NCBI GenBank assembly: GCA_028714915.1
Contig: JAQTLL010000001.1
Coordinates: 372,001 to 436,000, forward strand
Origin: Sulfuricurvum sp.
Lineage (GTDB): Bacteria; Campylobacterota; Campylobacteria; Campylobacterales; Sulfurimonadaceae
Direction: 5' to 3'
DNA: 64,000 nt
A model generated the notes under the pieces. The model made no database searches, had not been told where the DNA came from, and was given only the letters and a program-made list of their open reading frames with translations. Both the position numbers and the translations under genes were made by a program. This document shows, one piece after another, positions 35,304 to 44,007 of this stretch; the stretch's first letter is position 1; every line of letters starts with the position of its first letter.

Positions 35304-38006
35304 ATGAGTCATTTTGAACCTTTTTTAGCCTATGAGGCAAGTGCCGGAAGCGGAAAAACCTTTAATCTCGTCGTTCGTTATTTGAGTCTGCTTTTTATGG
35401 GAGAAGAGGTTGAAACCATCACGGCATTGACCTTTACCAACAAAGCTGCCAATGAGATGCGCACACGCGTAGTGGAAACATTGCACGCATTGGAAAAACG
35501 GGGTGAACTGGCTGAAATAGCCAAAGTAAGCGGTTTAAGTGAAGATGAAATCTTGGCCAGTCGAGATAAAGTGTTGTGGAAACTGCTTCGCTCGGATATG
35601 AAAATATCGACGATTGATACTTTTTTTGGAAGCATTTTGCGTAAATTTGCCCTTAATGCAGGGATTATGCCGACGTTTACTGCATCCAATGCACATCATG
35701 AAGTGAAGTTTTTGAAACGTTTTTTGCACGAAGTGGAGATAGCGGGGGAAATGGGAACGCTCACAAATCTCTCGCAATTAAGCTCTAAACGGCTTGAAGA
35801 TATTTTCACCCTGCTCTCAACCCTTTACGCCAAACACAAAGAGCTTGAGGGGTTAAGTATTCCTAAAATCTCCTTGTCTTTTGACCCTGTTGCCCACGCC
35901 ATGGCGTACTCAAGAGAACTTTCTGAATTGATACTTAGCAAACCGCTGAGTGATCGGGCGCGCAAGACGATGCGCATTGAAGATTATGAGGATCTATTAA
36001 AAAAATCATGGCTTTTTAAACAAAGTTTGGAATATTGGGACTTTAAAAAAATCTATGAGCCTAAAATGGATGCATTATTGCACAAAATTCAAGAGACCGT
36101 ACTGACTCAGATGCAATACCGTGAAGCGGAGCTTTTGAGCGCCTTGAACCGTATTTTGAAAATTTATATCAAGAGCCGTCACGCACTGATTATTCAAAAT
36201 AACGAGCTTACGTTTGATGATATTACGCTGATGGTACATGATTTATTACGGGGAAAACTGGAGAGTGAATTTCTCTATTTCCGGCTTGATGCGGCGATGA
36301 AACATCTTCTTCTCGATGAGTTTCAAGATACGAGTGTGATACAGTTTGACATCTTGCGACCGCTTATTGAAGAGATTGCCGCAGGTATTGGAGTCAATGA
36401 GGGGGGAAGCTTCTTTTTTGTCGGAGATGTCAAACAATCTATTTACCGTTTTCGCGGGGGGGTAAGCGCCCTATTCTATCAGGTTGCCCAACATTTTGAT
36501 GTTCAGGTACAACCTCTTGAGGTGAACTATCGATCACGGTCAGAGGTGGTAGCCTTTGTCAACCGTGTATTCGGGTCAACAATGGAGCGTTATATTTCCC
36601 AATCTTCACCTTCCCATAAAAGTGGCGGATGGGTTGAGGTTCGTATTGACGAAGAGCCCCTTAACGTATTGCTCAAACAGATAGACGAATTACGTCAACT
36701 GGGTATACATGAGGATGATATTGCTGTTTTGTGCGGTACGAATTCGGATGCCACACGGGCACAAGAGGCTCTTGAAGAGCAGGGAATACCGGTTGTAAGT
36801 GAAGCGACCTCACGTCTTATTCATCAGAGAAGCGTACGTGCAATCATTGAATATCTTCGCTATTGCTATTTCGGGAACGAAATTTATCGCCAAAACTGCG
36901 TAGCATTGCTTGGGGAAGAGAACATAGAACGGCAGGCAATCGTTGAGGTTCAAAGCCAGTGTGTTGAATTTATTCTCAAATATGGCATTGGGGACAAAAG
37001 CGCGATACTCTTTATTGAAAAATTAAGTCAATATGCAGATATTGAGGCGGTTATTTTTGAGATAGATCGGCTTGAAGCCTCTTCGCCTCAAAGTGATTTG
37101 CACGGGATACGGATTATGACGGTGCATAAATCCAAGGGGCTGGAGTTTGAACACGTTATCGTCTTGGACAGACTGGGGCAGATGAAAAGCCGTAATGATT
37201 TCATCATGTATGAATATGATGGTATTCATCTTGAGCACATGTTTATCCGAACCAAAGGTCGAGAAGAATTGGATAACGTGTACAAAAACGGCTTAGAAAA
37301 AGAGCAAAAGCTTGAACAAAGTGATCAGCTCAATGCTCTCTATGTTGCATTAACAAGGGCGATACAGTCGCTCACCATCATTGCAAAGCCTAAGAGTTCT
37401 TGGTTTGAACCTTTGGCTCTTAGTGCAGGAAGTTGGGGAGAGCATTTGTTTGAAACCACTCCAATTGCGTCAGTACAACCTCTAAAGTACATTGAGACGA
37501 AGAGTGTAAGCTATGGAAAACAAAGCAACACCACAAAAGTAGAGAAAAATACCATTATCGATTATGAGGCGATTAATTATGGTTTAGCGCTCCATTATGC
37601 ATTGGAGATGATGGGAAATTTTGAGAGTGAATCGCTCAAGAATGCCCTTGAATCGACTCGAAAACGGTATGGTATGAACATCGGTGAAGCAAAAATAGGA
37701 CAGTTGTATCAAACACTGCATACATTAATCACCGATGAGCAGTTTCGCTTTTTGACACGTGGTAAAAGCTATAAAGAGCAAGCGTTTTACTATCAAGGTC
37801 AAAAATGGATTATTGATTTGCTTATAGAGCACGATGAGGGATATTGGGTTGTTATTGACTATAAAAGCGGTGAAGAGAAGAGTGTAGAGCATACCCAACA
37901 AGTGAAAAACTATATGGATGCAGTGGGTTTGCTTTTAGGCGGAGAGGTGAGAGGCTACGTCTGTTATGCACGTAATGAAACGTGTGAATGGCAAAAAGTG
38001 GTGTAA
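35304..38006 (+). CDS. addA: AddA-like ATP-dependent helicase/nuclease
   Basis: UvrD/RecB-type superfamily 1 helicase with C-terminal nuclease, acting with AddB on DNA ends. 900 residues, short for the family, as in Campylobacter. Helicase motifs: Walker A ASAGSGKTFNL near the N-terminus, ALTFTNKAANEMR (Ia), LLLDEFQDTS (II), FFVGDVKQSIYRFRGG (III), VNYRSR (IV), IMTVHKSKGLEFEHVIV (V) and NALYVALTRAI (VI). The C-terminal nuclease shows WIIDLLIEHDEGYWVVIDYKSGEE. The ATG follows the addB stop directly. Confidence 0.9.
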   Translation: MSHFEPFLAYEASAGSGKTFNLVVRYLSLLFMGEEVETITALTFTNKAANEMRTRVVETLHALEKRGELAEIAKVSGLSEDEILASRDKVLWKLLRSDMKISTIDTFFGSILRKFALNAGIMPTFTASNAHHEVKFLKRFLHEVEIAGEMGTLTNLSQLSSKRLEDIFTLLSTLYAKHKELEGLSIPKISLSFDPVAHAMAYSRELSELILSKPLSDRARKTMRIEDYEDLLKKSWLFKQSLEYWDFKKIYEPKMDALLHKIQETVLTQMQYREAELLSALNRILKIYIKSRHALIIQNNELTFDDITLMVHDLLRGKLESEFLYFRLDAAMKHLLLDEFQDTSVIQFDILRPLIEEIAAGIGVNEGGSFFFVGDVKQSIYRFRGGVSALFYQVAQHFDVQVQPLEVNYRSRSEVVAFVNRVFGSTMERYISQSSPSHKSGGWVEVRIDEEPLNVLLKQIDELRQLGIHEDDIAVLCGTNSDATRAQEALEEQGIPVVSEATSRLIHQRSVRAIIEYLRYCYFGNEIYRQNCVALLGEENIERQAIVEVQSQCVEFILKYGIGDKSAILFIEKLSQYADIEAVIFEIDRLEASSPQSDLHGIRIMTVHKSKGLEFEHVIVLDRLGQMKSRNDFIMYEYDGIHLEHMFIRTKGREELDNVYKNGLEKEQKLEQSDQLNALYVALTRAIQSLTIIAKPKSSWFEPLALSAGSWGEHLFETTPIASVQPLKYIETKSVSYGKQSNTTKVEKNTIIDYEAINYGLALHYALEMMGNFESESLKNALESTRKRYGMNIGEAKIGQLYQTLHTLITDEQFRFLTRGKSYKEQAFYYQGQKWIIDLLIEHDEGYWVVIDYKSGEEKSVEHTQQVKNYMDAVGLLLGGEVRGYVCYARNETCEWQKVV

Positions 38007-38057
38007 TAATAGTGCTTATAGAAAACTTAATTTAAGTAGATTATAAGTTTAAAAGGG

Positions 38058-38063
38058 TACAAT
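38058..38063 (+). promoter_or_regulatory. -10 box for rplM-rpsI
   Basis: TACAAT in AAGGGTACAATTTCG, 41 bases before the ATG of rplM, with an AT-rich stretch upstream. Position and consensus only. Confidence 0.5.
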
Positions 38064-38103
38064 TTCGCCACTATTTATTAAAGACTTGAAAAGGAGGCTC
38101 ACG

Positions 38104-38526
38104 ATGAAATTTACTAAAATTGCAACACCTGAGCAAATCGACCGTAAATGGGTTTTGATCGACGCTGAGGGGAAAACATTTGGTCGTCTAATGACTGATG
38201 TTGCTGCTCGTCTTCGCGGAAAAGATAAACCTTATTTTACTCCAAACATTGACTGTGGTGACTTCGTTGTTATCGTTAACGCATCTAAAATCGTAATCAA
38301 CGGTGGCGGTAAATTGGCAAACAAAGAGTACCACACTCACAGCGGTTACTTCGGTAGCGTTAAAAGTGTAAAAATGACAGAGCTTTTGGCAACTAACCCA
38401 GAAAAACTCTTCAAACTCGCAGCTCGCGGAATGCTTCCTAAAACAAAATTAGGTCGTGCGATGTTGAAAAAACTAAAAGTCTATGCAGATGCTGAGCACC
38501 CTCACTCTGCACAGATCGCTAAGTAA
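38104..38526 (+). CDS. rplM: 50S ribosomal protein L13
   Basis: 140-residue L13, one of the early assembly proteins of the large subunit. KWVLIDAEGKTFGRLMTDVAARLRG-type N-terminus (seen as WVLIDAEGKTFGRL and AARLRGKDKPYFTPN), VVIVNASKIVINGGG, and RGMLPKTKLGRAMLKKLKVY are diagnostic. AAGGAGG eight bases before ATG 38104 sets the start; a TTG frame opening 18 bases earlier lies over that ribosome site. rpsI follows nine bases after the stop, the universal rplM-rpsI pair. Confidence 0.97.
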   Translation: MKFTKIATPEQIDRKWVLIDAEGKTFGRLMTDVAARLRGKDKPYFTPNIDCGDFVVIVNASKIVINGGGKLANKEYHTHSGYFGSVKSVKMTELLATNPEKLFKLAARGMLPKTKLGRAMLKKLKVYADAEHPHSAQIAK

Positions 38527-38535
38527 GGATAACCG

Positions 38536-38925
38536 ATGGTAAAAACATATGCAACTGGCAAAAGAAAAACATCGATCGCTAAAGTATGGTTGACTCCAGG
38601 TACCGGTAAAATTACCGTTAATGGTCTTTCACTTGACGCATGGCTTGGTGGTCTTGAAGCGAAAAAATTGCGCGTAACGCAACCCCTTTCACTCACAAAA
38701 CAAGATACATCAGTAGATATTAACGCAACAACAACCGGTGGCGGGTTTTCTGGTCAATCCGATGCACTTCGTCACGGTATTTCTAAAGCGCTTTGTACAT
38801 TTGATCCAGCATTCCGTGCTGTATTGAAGCCTTACGGTATGCTTACTCGTGACTCACGTATCGTTGAGCGTAAGAAACCAGGTCTTCGTAAAGCACGTCG
38901 TTCTCCTCAATTCTCAAAACGTTAA
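38536..38925 (+). CDS. rpsI: 30S ribosomal protein S9
   Basis: 129-residue S9. [15 protein letters not shown] at the start, [19 protein letters not shown] in the middle and the basic C-terminal tail [18 protein letters not shown] that reaches the P-site tRNA are all intact. TAAGGA lies about eight bases before the ATG. A hairpin resembling a terminator begins eight bases after the stop. Confidence 0.97.
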   Translation: MVKTYATGKRKTSIAKVWLTPGTGKITVNGLSLDAWLGGLEAKKLRVTQPLSLTKQDTSVDINATTTGGGFSGQSDALRHGISKALCTFDPAFRAVLKPYGMLTRDSRIVERKKPGLRKARRSPQFSKR

Positions 38926-38932
38926 TCGTTTC

Positions 38933-38970
38933 TTCTTCCCTTTTTTGGGAAGAAACTTTCCTCTTTTTTT
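38933..38970 (+). terminator. terminator after rpsI
   Basis: TTCTTCCC at 38933-38940 pairs with GGGAAGAA at 38947-38954 across a six-T loop, followed by a pyrimidine-rich stretch with seven Ts at 38964-38970. The T-run is separated from the stem by about nine bases, so termination may be partial and allow read-through into the next genes. Confidence 0.6.
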
Positions 38971-39001
38971 CTTCAATTATTTTTTTATATCAGGATCAAC
39001 T

Positions 39002-39475
39002 ATTAAAATCATACTGTTCTTATTCTTGTTCTTATGGTCACTTGAAGCAGAATCGCCACCCAGACAAATGCTTTCCCCTCAAGATACACTGGAAGAACTT
39101 TCTCATCTCAAACGATATGCCATCGTTATAGGAACCGGGGCTAAAGAGGTACATACGTTTATTGATCCCTATTGCTCATTTTCCCAAAAATATTTAGAGT
39201 ATCTTTATGAACATGATGGTGCCATGCTCAAAAAATATACCGTGTATCTGTATCTGTATGAGCTAAAGCGAAAAAATTCAGCTGATGCTATCAATGCGAT
39301 TTTGAACAGCCAATATCGGGAATCCTTGTTAAAACAAGTCATGTTGAATCATGATGAAGTTCCTCCCCAAAGCGATGATGGAAATGAGAAGACAATCGAA
39401 GCAATCAAAGTGAGTGCTGAAAAAATCGGCGTTTTTAAACGTCCCTATATCATTATCAATGGAAAGGCTTTATGA
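39002..39475 (+). CDS. exported thioredoxin-fold protein, probable ATT start
   Basis: The reading frame is open back into rpsI, but there is no ATG, GTG or TTG at a sensible place after the rpsI terminator. ATT at 39002 has CAGGA six bases upstream and yields a clean signal peptide, KIILFLFLFLWSLEA, so I take it as the start (157 aa). The mature part looks like a DsbC/DsbG-type thioredoxin fold: FIDPYCSFSQKYLEYL places a CxxS in the active-site position and RPYIIINGKAL the cis-proline loop. The missing second cysteine suggests isomerase-like or non-redox function. It overlaps the RND exporter gene by four bases. Confidence 0.65.
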   Translation: MKIILFLFLFLWSLEAESPPRQMLSPQDTLEELSHLKRYAIVIGTGAKEVHTFIDPYCSFSQKYLEYLYEHDGAMLKKYTVYLYLYELKRKNSADAINAILNSQYRESLLKQVMLNHDEVPPQSDDGNEKTIEAIKVSAEKIGVFKRPYIIINGKAL

Positions 39476-41574
39476 TGCGATATGACAAATTACCCTATAG
39501 CGCTTATTTGAGATTTTTACTCCATTATAGAGTGATAATACTGGTATTGATAATGACCCTCGTAGCAGGGGCAACTTTTTGGGTCAAGCAAGAGGTCTCA
39601 AGTCAGGATCATCAGCTATGGATCGATGGTTCAAAAGCCAATAATGAGTTGCTTACTAAACACTACACTAGCCACACCATTAATAAAATTGATGTTGATA
39701 TATCTCATAAAACATGGAGTCCCGAAACCATCCATGAATTACGGGCATTTGAACACGCTCTACACTCCATTCCCAAGGTTAAAGAAGTTCGCTCCTTATT
39801 TTCGTATAAATATGTCCAAAACTCTAAACTCAATGACGAACAGCAAATGATTGAAGTGCTGTCACTTAAGGATGTTTCTGATGATGAGGCATACCGTTTC
39901 CTCAAAGACAATGAGAAAGAGTATCAAAAATATATTGATAAAAATCATATCAGCTTTTATATATTAAGCAATGGATCTAATCAGTTCAAAGCTATTAATA
40001 CCCCTTTAACGTACAGTATTCATAATAATTTTATCAACAAATATTTTAATCAATTCATCCTTTTTGGGATTGTGATGAGTGTACTGAGTCTCCTTTATTT
40101 TATCATCTTTAGATCACTGCTTCCGATCTTTTTGGGTGGGCTTTTCATCTATTCCGACGGAACATTAACCATTGCGGCCTATCAGCTTTTTTCTGCTGTT
40201 AGTATTATGCATGTCTCAATCGCACTGATCGCAATGACGATTTCGGTAATGAGTTTTACCTATATCTACTACAAATGGCATATTTTACAGCATAAATTTG
40301 ATGCGCAATTCATCCTCTATCGAGTGATTGCAAAAACCATCGTACCCATTTTTTGGACATCCGTGATCGCGGTAGTAGGGATCGGGACATTAATATTGGT
40401 TGATTCTCATATACTCTATTCCATCGGTATGAATGTACTGCTCTCTACTATCATCGGGTTTATTCTTAGTTTTACAATGTTGCCCATTCTATTGTCATTT
40501 TTTAGACTCAAAAAAACCCCTAAAATTTTTAGTCAAAGCTCATCACGCTCTTTTGCATCGATGGAATCACGCTATAATAAAAAGGGACTCTATCTTTTAT
40601 TACTTATCTCTTCGGGAGTACTGCTTTATTCCGTTTATGGCTATTTTATGAAGCCTCTAAATATGGCATCCAATACCAATACCTATCAAATTCAAGCCCT
40701 TCTAGCAGAAAAAGGGTCTGATTATGCGCAAATTATGCAGCTAAAGCAAATCGAACAGCAGCTGATGGAAAAATTTGATACGGTTAAGCAAGTGAGTTCC
40801 GCGTATTCAATGATCCGTTCTATTCATAAACAAGAAAATCCTGCTGAATCTTTTCGTCTCAAAAAAGAAGACCTCGATAGTTATTTTTTCCTGATTGACA
40901 TGTATGGCTTGGAAGAGACATTAATGGAAAAGGGGAGGCTGACACTTCTTATAGATTTGAAAGAAGGGAGTGATAAAACAGCTGTTTTGGCATTTTTACG
41001 AGATAAAGCTCTGATTTTTCAAGATAGCTCAAGCTTGCTTGATTTAGCAAAAATCGAGAGTATCACGTTATTGTGGAGTGTCGTTTTCTTTGTTTTGTTT
41101 TTAATTGTAGCCGTGACGTATTACATTACACGATTGGTACCGATTGCATTAATCGCTTTAAGTGTGAATGTTATCCCTTTGATCTGGTTTTATGCCGCAA
41201 TTCACTTTTTTAATATTCCGATCTCCAGTGAGGTGCTGGTTGCTATGATCGTTACTTTATCTCTCTCCAGCGATGCAACCCTCCACTTTATAAATTACTA
41301 TCATAAAAATCGAAAGAAACCTCGCAGCGCCAAAAAAGCGCTTGAAGCCTCTTTTATCTATATCGGAACCCCTATGGGAATGGGAAACTTCATACTGGCA
41401 GTCACGTTCGCATCTATGACTTTTGTCCCAATTCCCATGATTTCTAATATTGGTCTTTACAGTTCAATCTTGATTTTACTCTCGCTGATTACTGATATTT
41501 TTGTATTGCCGGTACTCTTTTTAAATACGATCAAAACCAATCAAAAATTACAAGAATATAAATATACCCATTAG
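39472..41574 (+). CDS. RND/MMPL-family membrane exporter
   Basis: A 700-residue inner-membrane protein in two repeats, each with one helix, a large periplasmic loop and five clustered helices (about 195-345 and 530-690), as in RND-superfamily MMPL/HpnN-like proteins. The first loop carries HQLWIDGSKANNELL; the second membrane block has LSLSSDATLHFINYYH with an acidic residue where RND pumps place their proton relay. No substrate is evident. ATGA overlap with the thioredoxin-fold gene implies a joint function, perhaps export or maturation of an envelope component. Confidence 0.8.
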   Translation: MMRYDKLPYSAYLRFLLHYRVIILVLIMTLVAGATFWVKQEVSSQDHQLWIDGSKANNELLTKHYTSHTINKIDVDISHKTWSPETIHELRAFEHALHSIPKVKEVRSLFSYKYVQNSKLNDEQQMIEVLSLKDVSDDEAYRFLKDNEKEYQKYIDKNHISFYILSNGSNQFKAINTPLTYSIHNNFINKYFNQFILFGIVMSVLSLLYFIIFRSLLPIFLGGLFIYSDGTLTIAAYQLFSAVSIMHVSIALIAMTISVMSFTYIYYKWHILQHKFDAQFILYRVIAKTIVPIFWTSVIAVVGIGTLILVDSHILYSIGMNVLLSTIIGFILSFTMLPILLSFFRLKKTPKIFSQSSSRSFASMESRYNKKGLYLLLLISSGVLLYSVYGYFMKPLNMASNTNTYQIQALLAEKGSDYAQIMQLKQIEQQLMEKFDTVKQVSSAYSMIRSIHKQENPAESFRLKKEDLDSYFFLIDMYGLEETLMEKGRLTLLIDLKEGSDKTAVLAFLRDKALIFQDSSSLLDLAKIESITLLWSVVFFVLFLIVAVTYYITRLVPIALIALSVNVIPLIWFYAAIHFFNIPISSEVLVAMIVTLSLSSDATLHFINYYHKNRKKPRSAKKALEASFIYIGTPMGMGNFILAVTFASMTFVPIPMISNIGLYSSILILLSLITDIFVLPVLFLNTIKTNQKLQEYKYTH

Positions 41575-41621
41575 AAAGAGAGACACCTTTGTCTATTGCG
41601 ACAGAGTGCATCACTATAGAT

Positions 41622-42509
41622 CTAAAGCAGTTTTTCCAGCAAATATGCAATCAGCGGCAAAGTTACCAAAGAGACGATAATTCCATATCCAACCAATGCG
41701 GCACTCAAAGCAGGAGCAAATCCGGAAGCAATTGCCAAGGCTCCTGCGGTAATCATCGAGGGCATCCCCGACTCTAAAACTGCTGTCTTAAAAGCAAGAG
41801 GTTCTACCCCCATTCCATACAGAAGACCAAAGGCAAAGAATGGCATTACAAAAAGTTTAAGCATCAACGCTTTTGTGAGCAACGGATAATCGACTTCACC
41901 CCCAAATCGCAGCGAATACCCCACCGATACCAAGGCCAGAGGAACCAGTGTGGACGAAAGAAGTTCGATATATGGAAGAACCGGTACCGGCATTTGACCA
42001 AAAATTGAAGCAAAAACCAAAAAAATAAACGGCGGAAAAAAAAGAAGCTTTTTAAGAATGAGCCGTTTATGAAACAATCCCGTCTCATATCGGGCGATAA
42101 CTGCCGCACCATACAGAGAAAGGATCAAAAATGTCCCAAACTGGTCATACATCAATACATACCCGATCGCATCTGATCCCAAAAGCGACTTGATAATCGG
42201 TATTCCCACAAACGACGTATTCCCCAGCGGAATAACGAGAAGCAGTGCCGCCCGTACATGCGTGGGATAATTTTTCGTCATAGCGATAACAAGCACTGCC
42301 ATTATCGGAAGCAATAGCCACGGTATCAGAATGACACCCAAAGCTGAAAGGTCCAAATGTATTTTCGGTATTTGGATCAAAACTGTAGCAGGGAGAGAAA
42401 CATAGATAACAAAAAAATTAAGACTTTTCGAAAAATTAACAGGGGCATCCATCTTTTGAAGTATGATACCGATTAACAACAGTGCGATAATAAAGACAAA
42501 TTGCTCCAA
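41622..42509 (-). CDS. AEC-family transporter (auxin efflux carrier fold)
   Basis: A 295-residue membrane protein with ten hydrophobic segments. The AEC signature is seen in IIPLGNTSFVGIPIIKSLLG (written here as IPLGNTSFVGIPII) and the second-half AVLESGMPSMITAGALA, the two broken-helix regions typical of bile-acid/auxin-carrier-like folds. Bacterial members move malate or other small organic acids. The gene stands alone, convergent with the RND exporter gene and divergent from the hydrolase gene. Confidence 0.85.
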   Translation of the reverse strand: MEQFVFIIALLLIGIILQKMDAPVNFSKSLNFFVIYVSLPATVLIQIPKIHLDLSALGVILIPWLLLPIMAVLVIAMTKNYPTHVRAALLLVIPLGNTSFVGIPIIKSLLGSDAIGYVLMYDQFGTFLILSLYGAAVIARYETGLFHKRLILKKLLFFPPFIFLVFASIFGQMPVPVLPYIELLSSTLVPLALVSVGYSLRFGGEVDYPLLTKALMLKLFVMPFFAFGLLYGMGVEPLAFKTAVLESGMPSMITAGALAIASGFAPALSAALVGYGIIVSLVTLPLIAYLLEKLL

Positions 42510-42571
42510 AGCCGTTCCTTAAAAATGATAACGCAAATACTAATCCTATAACCCTTTTACTTCTCTAAAGG

Positions 42572-42577
42572 TACAAT
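42572..42577 (+). promoter_or_regulatory. -10 box for the metallo-hydrolase gene
   Basis: TACAAT in AAGGTACAATTCT, 28 bases before the proposed ATG at 42605. Confidence 0.45.
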
Positions 42578-42604
42578 TCTTTATTGATACAAAAAGGTCT
42601 AAAG

Positions 42605-43519
42605 ATGGTTCATCGTTATACATCGCCTAAACTTTCACTCATGACGATATTCAAATGGCAGCTCTCCAAACGTTTCACCGTGAAAGACAAAACAACTACC
42701 TCAATGGTGACGCAGCACCACAAAAAGCTTCCTGATGGGGATTATGCGCTTTGGCTGGGGCATGCAAGTGTTTGGATACATCTTGCAGATACCGCCATTG
42801 CCATCGATCCTGTTTTAGGCTCCATCCCCATGTATAAACGCCATACTGTACTTCCGATACCTCAAGAGAACTTACATGCCGATATCATTCTCATTACCCA
42901 TGCCCATTATGACCATTTTGACAAGCCATCGGTTTTAAAACTGCTTTCAAATAATCCCAATACCATTATTGTAGCCCCTTCAGGATTTTGGCGCTATCTA
43001 AAAGGTGATATTACCAGAGAAAAATGTTTTGAACTGGAGTGGTGGGAGTCGGTCATGATAGGAGGGATTTTTATCACCCTCACCCCAAGCAAGCATTGGA
43101 GCAAGCGTACCCCTTTTGACACGAATAAAGCATTATGGGGAGGATACGTCATCCAAACTAAAGAGCAGTGCATCTATCACAGCGGAGATACGGCTAGCGG
43201 AGCGCATTTCAAAGAGATAGGGGAGAAATTTGAAATCAATGAAGCATTTTTACCCATCGGAGCCTATCGCCCTGAAAAGATTATGAAACACAATCACACC
43301 AATCCCCCCGAAGCATTGGAAGCATGTGAGTTGTTGGGAGCTAAAATACTCATCCCCATCCATTATGGGACCTTTAGACTCTCCGATGAACCGCTGGATG
43401 AACCGCTGGAGTGGTTTAACACTCTGAGAAGGACAAATACCTATCCCTTTGAGACTAAAGTTCTAGGTATTGGAGAGATTTATCGTTTGAGGGAAATATC
43501 CACCGTTAAATCCACTTGA
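42605..43519 (+). CDS. metallo-beta-lactamase-fold hydrolase (NAPE-PLD/UlaG-like)
   Basis: A 304-residue soluble enzyme of the NAPE-hydrolysing phospholipase D / UlaG branch. Zinc ligands: LITHAHYDHFDKPS (HxHxDH), a histidine in PSKHWSKRTPFD, SGDTASGAHF and IPIHYGTFRLS. GHASVWI near the N-terminus is the branch marker. Bacterial members may act on phospholipids or other phosphodiesters; the substrate is unknown. The ATG at 42605 has AAGG seven bases upstream; a TTG at 42584 would add seven residues. The 3' end overlaps the convergent YceI gene by 40 bases, an unusually long tail-to-tail overlap. Confidence 0.83.
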   Translation: MVHRYTSPKLSLMTIFKWQLSKRFTVKDKTTTSMVTQHHKKLPDGDYALWLGHASVWIHLADTAIAIDPVLGSIPMYKRHTVLPIPQENLHADIILITHAHYDHFDKPSVLKLLSNNPNTIIVAPSGFWRYLKGDITREKCFELEWWESVMIGGIFITLTPSKHWSKRTPFDTNKALWGGYVIQTKEQCIYHSGDTASGAHFKEIGEKFEINEAFLPIGAYRPEKIMKHNHTNPPEALEACELLGAKILIPIHYGTFRLSDEPLDEPLEWFNTLRRTNTYPFETKVLGIGEIYRLREISTVKST

Positions 43520-44007
43520 TCGCGTACCGTTAGAAACACCATCTTAATGGGTTTGATTCCGAAGTCGGTCATTTTCATGGTGCTTACCGTTTTAATGTGC
43601 ACTTTACCCCCCTCTTCGATAATTGTCCCATCAAAACTCAGTGGTTTTGTTACTCCATGCAAGTTCATTGTCCCCTTGAGCGTATAGTTATTTCCCCCTT
43701 TGGCAACGACCTCTTTGACATCAAAGACCGCTTTGGGAAAACTATCAGATTCGAGAGCTTCTTGCATATGCTCATCACGTTTTTTGTTATCACTGATAAG
43801 ATCGCTCATGGAGACTTCAATCGTCCCTTTTAAGGTTAACGGAGTAGCCTCCATGACTAAATGCGACGTTGCTCTCTTGGCGGTTGGATCAATCGTAGCA
43901 TCCCCAAACACTTCGGTATGGGCTTTAATAGCACCTGATTCAAAACTCAAATTACCGGCATACATCGATGCAACCAGAGCCAACACTGCAATACTTGCTT
44001 TTTTCAT
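43480..44007 (-). CDS. YceI-family periplasmic protein
   Basis: 175 residues with a signal peptide (KKASIAVLALVASMYAGN). The mature YceI fold is an elongated beta-barrel that binds polyisoprenoid chains such as quinones; ATSHLVMEATPLTLKGTIEVS, KAVFDVKEVV and LKGTMNLHGVTKPLSFDGTI are characteristic. AGGAGA precedes the ATG, which overlaps the stop of the upstream membrane protein (ATGA). As the last gene of the operon that includes a heme-copper-oxidase-like subunit, a quinone-linked role is attractive but unproven. Confidence 0.88.
   Translation of the reverse strand: MKKASIAVLALVASMYAGNLSFESGAIKAHTEVFGDATIDPTAKRATSHLVMEATPLTLKGTIEVSMSDLISDNKKRDEHMQEALESDSFPKAVFDVKEVVAKGGNNYTLKGTMNLHGVTKPLSFDGTIIEEGGKVHIKTVSTMKMTDFGIKPIKMVFLTVRDQVDLTVDISLKR

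Noticed and set aside
38849-39001. N-terminal extension of the thioredoxin-fold protein starting inside rpsI
   Set aside because: It lies over the end of rpsI and its terminator, encodes a Phe-rich low-complexity stretch, and would place the signal peptide in the middle of the protein.
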